A stretch of DNA of 64,000 nucleotides. Origin: Amborella trichopoda (taxonomy: Eukaryota; Streptophyta; Magnoliopsida; Amborellales; Amborellaceae). Both the position numbers and the translations under genes were made by a program. Within the stretch, counting starts at the first letter, position 1. Each line of letters begins with the position of its first letter. Location: NCBI RefSeq assembly GCF_000471905.2, contig NW_006495906.1:2276701-2340700 (forward strand). The letters run 5' to 3'. This document shows, one piece after another, positions 58,607-64,000 of the stretch. The notes under the pieces are model-generated. The model made no database searches. It was not told where the DNA came from and saw only the letters and a program-made list of their open reading frames with translations.

Positions 58607-60400
58607 ATTTCGAACTTGATCCCAAGTGGAAAAAAATTATTTTTATTCACTATTTTTCACTTATTTCAGTCACAAAGGGTCCCAAAAGTTGGCAGTAAGC
58701 AGGATCCAGGGTTTCGTTGCTGCGAAACCCTGATTTTTCTAGGCGACACTCCCCGTGTTGCCCAAATTTAAAAGTTTCAGATTCTTTTGAAACTTTGTGT
58801 ATCTGTTCTAAGGTCTCTCTTGTGACTACTCAAATAATTTTAGAGAAAAATAAAAGTTTTAAAAATACCAAAAAAATATTTTACTTGATACAGATCTATT
58901 TTATCTCTATTATTCGACTGTACTCTGTTTTAATTTATTTCATAATAAATATTGTTCTCCATGTTTCTATAAGTTTATAGTAGCCTTATTTCATCAATAT
59001 TAACAAAATAAATTTAAAAAATTGCTCTTTTGGGCAACACTAGTCGTGTCAACCAACCTGCAAGGGCGACACTAGTAGTGTCGCCCGGGTGACACCACTA
59101 GTGTTGCCCAAATGAAAGTGTCCCAAAACTATTCTAGAGCACCACAAGCATATTCCAGGGACTTTGGACTCCCTGTTAACAATTTTTGACTTAAAAAATA
59201 ATTTTTTTAAAAAACATATTTTGCTTTAGATTGGTCTTTTCTGCTCCTAGCTTTCTGATTTATTCTTAGTTTGTTATTTTTGACTGAAACCATGTTTTTC
59301 ATGCTATCACCATGCCTATTTTAACTATGTTTCATAAAATTTAAAAAGATAAAAAATAAAAAAAAAATACATTGAGGGTTGCATACACCCTCACTGAATC
59401 ATGTCCCGTTCGAGTCACCCTCGACTCGGGTAACGCTAGACTTAGCACGGACTATGCCTGGTCTCATTGTTTTGACTGTACCATGTTAGGGGTTACTTAC
59501 ACCTCCATCTATACTGTGCTTCGAGCATGTTTTGCCTCGAAGCGCTCATCGCTAGGCGCGATCTGTGCCGAGCGCTTACTTATTTTCTTTCTTGTTTTGT
59601 GTGCTTGACAATTATTTTTAATTGCGTGCTGTTGTACACACGACAGCACACACCGGACCGGGAATGCTTGGGAAACCAACAAACAAATATTTTGAAAATC
59701 CCCAAAATTCGGGTTAACGGTGTGAGGGGAACCTAGTTTTGAGAGTCGATGCGGTTGGGATTCGCGTCACTTTAACTGTGAGCGTCCCTCCGTAATCCTT
59801 TGGCTCAAAGCAACTCCGCATATAGTAGGACCAATTGAACATCCTATAACAGGATGCTATAACCTATATGGGGACCTATATCTGCCTAGCCGCATTTCAA
59901 TAGTTAGGAACCCACTCATAAGCCAAGCCTACTTATAATATTATACTAGGCCAAACGTTTTCATGTGTTGTGCTTGCTTTTTTTTTTGTGGTTAATCCTA
60001 GATCTTAGTTCAGACCAACTTTTGGTCCAAGCTAAGCCGTTTAGGTCCAAGTCCAGGCTTGTACCCAGCCTAGTCCAGGTCCGAACCAGATTTCGCCTTG
60101 GTCTGAACTTAGGCCCCTCTTGATCAGAGCCGAAGGCTCGTTCCTAGTTCATCTTTGATCCAGTTCGGGTCCATACCTGGTCTGATCATCAACTCTCTAG
60201 GTCCAAGTTCAGGTTTATACCCAGCCTAGCCCTGATCCGAACCTAGGCTCCTTTTTGGTCCGAGCCAAGGGCTCGTGCCTAACCAACCTTGGTCCAGTCC
60301 GGGTCCATACCCAGTCTAAGTTTCATAACCCTCATGGTCCAAGCCTAAGTTAGCACTTAGCTCAGTCTAGGTTTGAACCAGGCTCGCATCCAAGTCCGAA
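58607..60400 (+). other. Leader/5' untranslated region of element F
   Basis: AT-rich to 59360 with several palindromic GGCGACACT-type motifs, then mixed sequence. No frame longer than about 90 codons and no recognisable gag. A tandem duplication of about 156 bp starts at 60043 and 60199 (AGGTCCAAGT words). Nothing else recognised. Confidence 0.6.
59064..59086. repeat. Perfect 23-bp palindrome in element F leader
   Basis: GGGCGACACTA, a central G, TAGTGTCGCCC. A looser copy (GGGTGACACC...GTGTTGCCC) follows immediately, and another precedes it at about 59033. Confidence 0.93.
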
Positions 60401-61706
60401 CCTAGTGTTTGAACGCATATTTTAGCACCTTGGTCCCCGATGCATAATAAAGAGGAAGCAAGTTAATAAAGCCCACAAAACAGTGGAAACTTTCGACAAT
60501 ATTAGAATGGCCCTATAATAGGTCAAGATCTTCATCACCACTCCAAATAGCTACTTGCCAAGTTTCATCGTGATCAAACGTGTCTAAAGCAGTGAACACA
60601 AAGAAACAATTTCAGAAAAATCGACCTTTAGCACCGAGAAATGGACCTCGTAACTAGATATATATTTTTGGTGCGTCAAACAGCTATAGGACCACCACTA
60701 TTGAATCTAACAAGGTCAAAAACCCCTATGGGTCAAGTTTCAGCTTAATCGGGAACTCCAAGACAAAGTTATGGGTAAATTACCAAAAGGGGTAGGCCGC
60801 ACACTATTCTTGTGTGGCCACCCTACACCGAAAAACGATTAAAGGTACCTATTTTCATAGTCACAGCCCGTGACTTCTGGGGTCCATATCTCACTCAATC
60901 CGAGTTGGATCGCGCTCAAATTTGGTGAGCGTGTTAGTCTCATAGAGATGAGCGTTTCGATATGTGGTAGTCCCCGTGACGATGCCCGAGCAGAGAGAAA
61001 AACTAGAGAGAAGTTGATGATCTGTAAAGAAAGTTGCAGAAAATTCAGCAGCAGCACGCCGCACTCCAGTGGCCAATCACGATGCTCGCATACCCAATCT
61101 GCATGAAACCAATTGCATTATGTGCATGAGGTTCATGGCTATCTCTGGTCCAATCCTTATGTATGATGAACTATTGGATTTCACACACAAAGGCGTTAAA
61201 TCTGCTGTAAATTTCAGCCACCTGATATCAAGATTCCGACCAAAAACTCAAGACGACGAAGTCTATATCCTGGCACAAAATCAAGCTGTGTTTGCTGCAA
61301 CGTGATTGTGACGGCCTGCTTAGTGTGATTCAACGAAGAAACTAAAGAAAAACATTAAGAAACGAGCATACAATAGATCCAAAATTTTCAAGATTTTAGC
61401 AAATTTCAAGTTTCATAATCATGGCTTAAAAATATGATTCATGGCTCAAAGTTGGTATCAAATAGATCGTCATGCCAAGCCCCACAAGAAAACAATCATC
61501 TTTTGATCAAACGGGCATCAGAACAACCCCAGATCAGTCATGAAATATCAAGCAGCATGGATTGTTTTGAAATTCCACACATTGTTAAGCAGGGACGAAA
61601 TAGTCCGTTTGCGCCAATTTTTAGAATTTCTTTTAATTCAATTAAATTGTAATTATCTTCAATTTTAGGTATTTTTTGAGTGTCCACCCATATTTGGGCC
61701 CAATTC

Positions 61707-61769
61707 TATATAAGCATGTAAAGCTAAACTGTAAAATCCCTTTGGGTTCATTCTTGAAGATTCAATAAA
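61707..61769 (+). promoter_or_regulatory. TATA box and poly(A) signal defining R in the solo LTR
   Basis: TATATAA at 61707-61713 and AATAAA at 61764-61769 on the sense strand. Transcription would start near 61740 and 3' processing would occur near 61790. Confidence 0.75.
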
Positions 61770-61859
61770 GACTTCATTTTTGCTTAAGCTCTTGGGTGCG
61801 TCTTGGGGAGAGAGGGAGAGGAGAGAGAAGAAAAGGGTCGATACCTTTCGATAAGGTAA

Positions 61860-62175
61860 CTTTCTCTCTCCTCCCTCTTTCGCTCTCCTCACCTCTTTTT
61901 TCTTTCTCTCTCTTCTTATCATCTCTATCTCTCTTCTCTCATCTCTCTCTTTTTCTCTCTTTTCTTCTCATCTCTATCTCTCTTTCTCTCTTTTTCTCAT
62001 CTCTATCTCTCTTTCTCTCTTCTCCTAGTTTCTATCTCTCTTTCTCTCTTCTTCTCATCTCTATCTCTCTATCTCTCTCTTCTTCTCATCTCTATTTCTC
62101 TTTCTCTCTCTTGTTTTCATCTCTATCTCTCTTTCTCTTCTTCTTCTCATCCGTACCTCCTTTTTTTTCTTCTTC
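61860..62175 (+). repeat. CT-rich low-complexity tract in the solo LTR U5
   Basis: About 30-bp degenerate units of CATCTCTATCTCTCTTTC followed by TCTCTTCTT. Reading frames here are composition artefacts. Confidence 0.9.
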
Positions 62176-62183
62176 TTAAAACA

Positions 62184-62760
62184 TAGTCGGCAATGCTAAG
62201 CGCCGACTGTGTCTTTCTCTCTCCACTCTTCTTAAAACACAGCCGGCAATGCGTTGCGCCGACTGTGCACACAACTGGCAATGTCTAGCACCGACTGTGT
62301 CTTTCTCTCTCCGCTCTTCTTAAAACGCAGCCTGCAATGCCTAACGTTGACTGTGTCTTTCTCTCTCCGCTCTTCTTAAAATACAGCCGGTAATGCCTAG
62401 CACTAACTGTGTCTTTCTTTCTCCTCTCTTCTTTAAAAAAAAATACATCCGACGATGCATAGCACCCACTGTGTCCTTCTTGCCCCCTCTCTCTAACACA
62501 GCCAACGATACCTAACGCTGACTATTTCCACTCTCTCTCCTTCTTGCCCCCTCTCTCTCTAACACAGCTGGCGATACCTAGTGATGATTGTGTCCTCTCT
62601 CTCCTTATCCCCTGTCTCTCTAGCACAGCCGGTGATACTTATCATCGATTGAGTCCTCTCTCTCTTTTTCTTCTAATACAGCCGACGATGCCTAGCCCAG
62701 ACTGTGTCTTCTTTCTGTTGTTCTTCCAACACAACCGGCGATGCCTGGTGCCGACTGTGT
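62184..62760 (+). repeat. About 56-bp hairpin array in the solo LTR U5 (about 9-10 copies)
   Basis: Units have CACAGCCGGC...GCCGACTGTG arms (9 of 10 paired) around AATGC-CTAGC type loops, joined by TCTTTCTCTCTCC and CTCTTCTTAAAA spacers. CTTAAAA words at 62319 and 62375 show 56 bp. Later copies lose the CTTAAAA part but keep arms such as ACAACCGGCG...GCCGACTGTG (about 62732-62760). Confidence 0.88.
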
Positions 62761-63404
62761 CCTTCTCCCTCCTCTCTCCTCCCTTCTCTCTTTTCTCACA
62801 CTTTTCTCCTTCTTTCTTTCCCTTCCTCTTTCTCTTTCTCTCTTTCTCTTATTCTCTTACTTCTTATTCTCTCTTTATGATTTCCATGCCTTCTGTTATC
62901 CTTTCGTTTGAGTTATTGAGCCCGTTTTACTACCACGTCAAACCAATTACCTACCATCTTAGTCACTGTGCTGATCTCCACACTTAGTTCTTCTCTCCCC
63001 CATCTTCCTTATCTTATTCTTCTCTTCTTCTTATGAATGTGCACACTTGTGTACGTTCACCAAAGAGGCCAAGTGAGGTCTGCTGACCCACTTGTCTTAT
63101 AACCTTAGCCATATGTGTGTGACCGCAAAAAACAGGAGAATACAAGCCAAGGGAGGCGATTCCGATCCAGTTTTACAACTGGGGGGCTTTCTTTGTGACC
63201 AAAGAGAGCGCCCACATGAGCCAACCTGAGTAAGTCCCGAACCCACGTTAAATTCCTCTCTCATCGGTTGGTAATACCTGCCCTTATTCAGGAATGAGGT
63301 TCTTGAGATAGTGATCTCAAAACGTCTCGGGTCTCCCTTGAATCCCAATACGTGTGCCGATCATCTAAATACAGAGGGTGAGATCAAGGCACCTAACCAC
63401 CTAG

Positions 63405-64000
63405 ACCCACGTTTTTTTCGAGTGATACTCATACCATTCTAGTCTAAATCTTAATCTAGGTTCTAGCAACGGCCAAAACTAAGATTTTCCTCTAGAGCTA
63501 GACTAGGCTTACCCTAGTTTAGGGTCAAAACCAGAACCCATTAAGTTTAGCAAGTCTAGATTTTATTCTAGGCTTAGCCTAGGTCTCAATTGAGGGTTGG
63601 CCCCTAGAGTAAAGCTAGGTCTACCCTAGGTCATCGAGTCTAGCTCTTACCTAAGTCTAGATTCTAGAACCCAGCAAAAGAGCAATCACCATGTCAGTCA
63701 CTCGAGGAGACCAGGATGGTCACTCCACAACTGACTCTAAGCGTAACCTGTCAAAACCTAGGGACTAGTATGCCACAATCCCTTGGGATTATGGACCCAC
63801 CTTAGGTCAATCCATTATCTAATGCCCAGCTATTCAATTAGAGGCAGAGTCCCCAGGGATCCACTCTTAATCCTGAAATCTGTTTGGTCCGAAATGTCGG
63901 TTCCACCAGAAATACTTTGAATAGTCAGGGGGTCCGACCAAGCGTCCTCCTACAGAGGATTTTAAGCAACCAAAGTAGAAGTCGAGTGCAGTCCAGATTT
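63405..64000 (+). other. Internal sequence of element F after the solo LTR
   Basis: CTAGGTCTAG-rich, degenerate repeats to about 63660, continuous in character with 60000-60400, then sequence without recognisable coding potential (a 26-codon frame from 63691 only). Confidence 0.5.

Larger units (their letters stand above)
60406..63399 (+). mobile_element. Solo LTR of a Tat element with perfect CCTAG target duplication
   Basis: CCTAG at 60401-60405 and 63400-63404 flanks a 2994-bp unit that starts TGTTTGAACGCATATTTTAG and ends GGCACCTAACCA. It aligns in reverse with the E3 3' LTR (U3 start, TATA/R block, U5 end) and with the E1/E2 U5 ends. No PBS or PPT borders it, so it is a solo LTR formed by LTR-LTR recombination. 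U3 about 1.3 kb, U5 about 1.6 kb. Confidence 0.92.
57474..64000 (+). mobile_element. Element F: Tat/Ogre-like retrotransposon, 5' LTR plus leader, continues past window
   Basis: A 1111-bp LTR is followed by a PBS and at least 2.4 kb of internal sequence (58607-60405 and 63400-64000) interrupted by a solo LTR. No gag or pol similarity is visible in this leader. It inserted into the U5 of the E3 5' LTR. The lineage call rests on the TGTAGACACCCC LTR start and the PBS type. Confidence 0.7.

Noticed and set aside
59372-59736. Possible structural RNA gene in a more complex stretch of the element F leader
   Set aside because: I could not match it to 5S rRNA, tRNA or a snRNA by eye; no internal promoter boxes recognised.
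61796-62987. Frames rich in Ser/Leu on the plus strand
   Set aside because: Composition artefacts of the CT tract and hairpin array inside the solo LTR.
1-64000. Endogenous pararetrovirus or envelope-bearing retrovirus
   Set aside because: Domain order PR-RT-RH-INT, PBS types and LTRs fit Ty3/gypsy retrotransposons. No movement protein, coat or envelope-like ORF was seen.

Overview
The window is a block of nested LTR retrotransposons from a plant nuclear genome, most likely an angiosperm with a large, repeat-rich genome. The evidence is Ty3/gypsy gag-pol relics of two plant lineages (Tat/Ogre-like and Tekay/Del-like chromovirus), plant-type primer binding sites (initiator tRNA-Met; tRNA-Arg-like), an antisense plant-mobile-domain gene, and GA/CT-rich long terminal repeats. 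I see no host gene, rRNA, tRNA or bacterial feature. Every coding region is broken by stops or frameshifts, so nothing here should encode a full-length protein. I could not identify the species.

Layout, left to right. (1) 1-14454: a Tat element on the minus strand (E1). It keeps gag, protease and the PR-RT linker, has lost RT, RNase H and integrase, and carries an antisense (+) plant-mobile-domain ORF. Its 5' LTR (9684-14454) is split by a chromovirus-like solo LTR (10647-12818), which contains a 575-base assembly gap. E1 lies inside the 5' LTR of (2). (2) 14455-22650: a full-coding but decayed chromovirus on the plus strand (element B): LTR, tRNA-Met PBS, gag, PR, RT, RH, INT, chromodomain-type tail, truncated 3' LTR. 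(3) 22651-35000: two related minus-strand elements (C and D) that encode only gag, have a 46/47-bp tandem array where pol should be, and sit head to tail sharing one 3.6-kb LTR. This is a TR-GAG arrangement for which B-type elements are the obvious autonomous partner. (4) 35001-36851: a satellite of 35-bp units. (5) 36852-49180: a second Tat element (E2, minus): gag, RT with an internal deletion, RNase H, a nearly complete integrase and a 2.8-kb 5' LTR, inserted into the 3' LTR of (6). (6) 49181-57473: a third Tat element (E3, minus) without PBS, gag or PR but with RT, RH and part of INT. (7) 57474-64000: the 5' LTR, PBS and leader of another Tat/Ogre-like element (plus), interrupted by a 2994-bp Tat solo LTR with a perfect CCTAG target duplication.

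The most unusual signal is inside the Tat LTRs. Downstream of a TATA box and a poly(A) signal only about 55 bp further on, the U5 segment carries tandem arrays with a 55-57 bp period. Each unit is an inverted repeat of about 30 bp plus a pyrimidine-rich (sense strand) spacer. Architecture, period and position are shared among three LTRs, but the stem sequences differ. These repeats would lie in the 5' leader of the genomic RNA. The three Tat elements also have complementary deletions (one keeps gag-PR, another INT, another RT), which suggests a population that moved by trans-complementation before decay.
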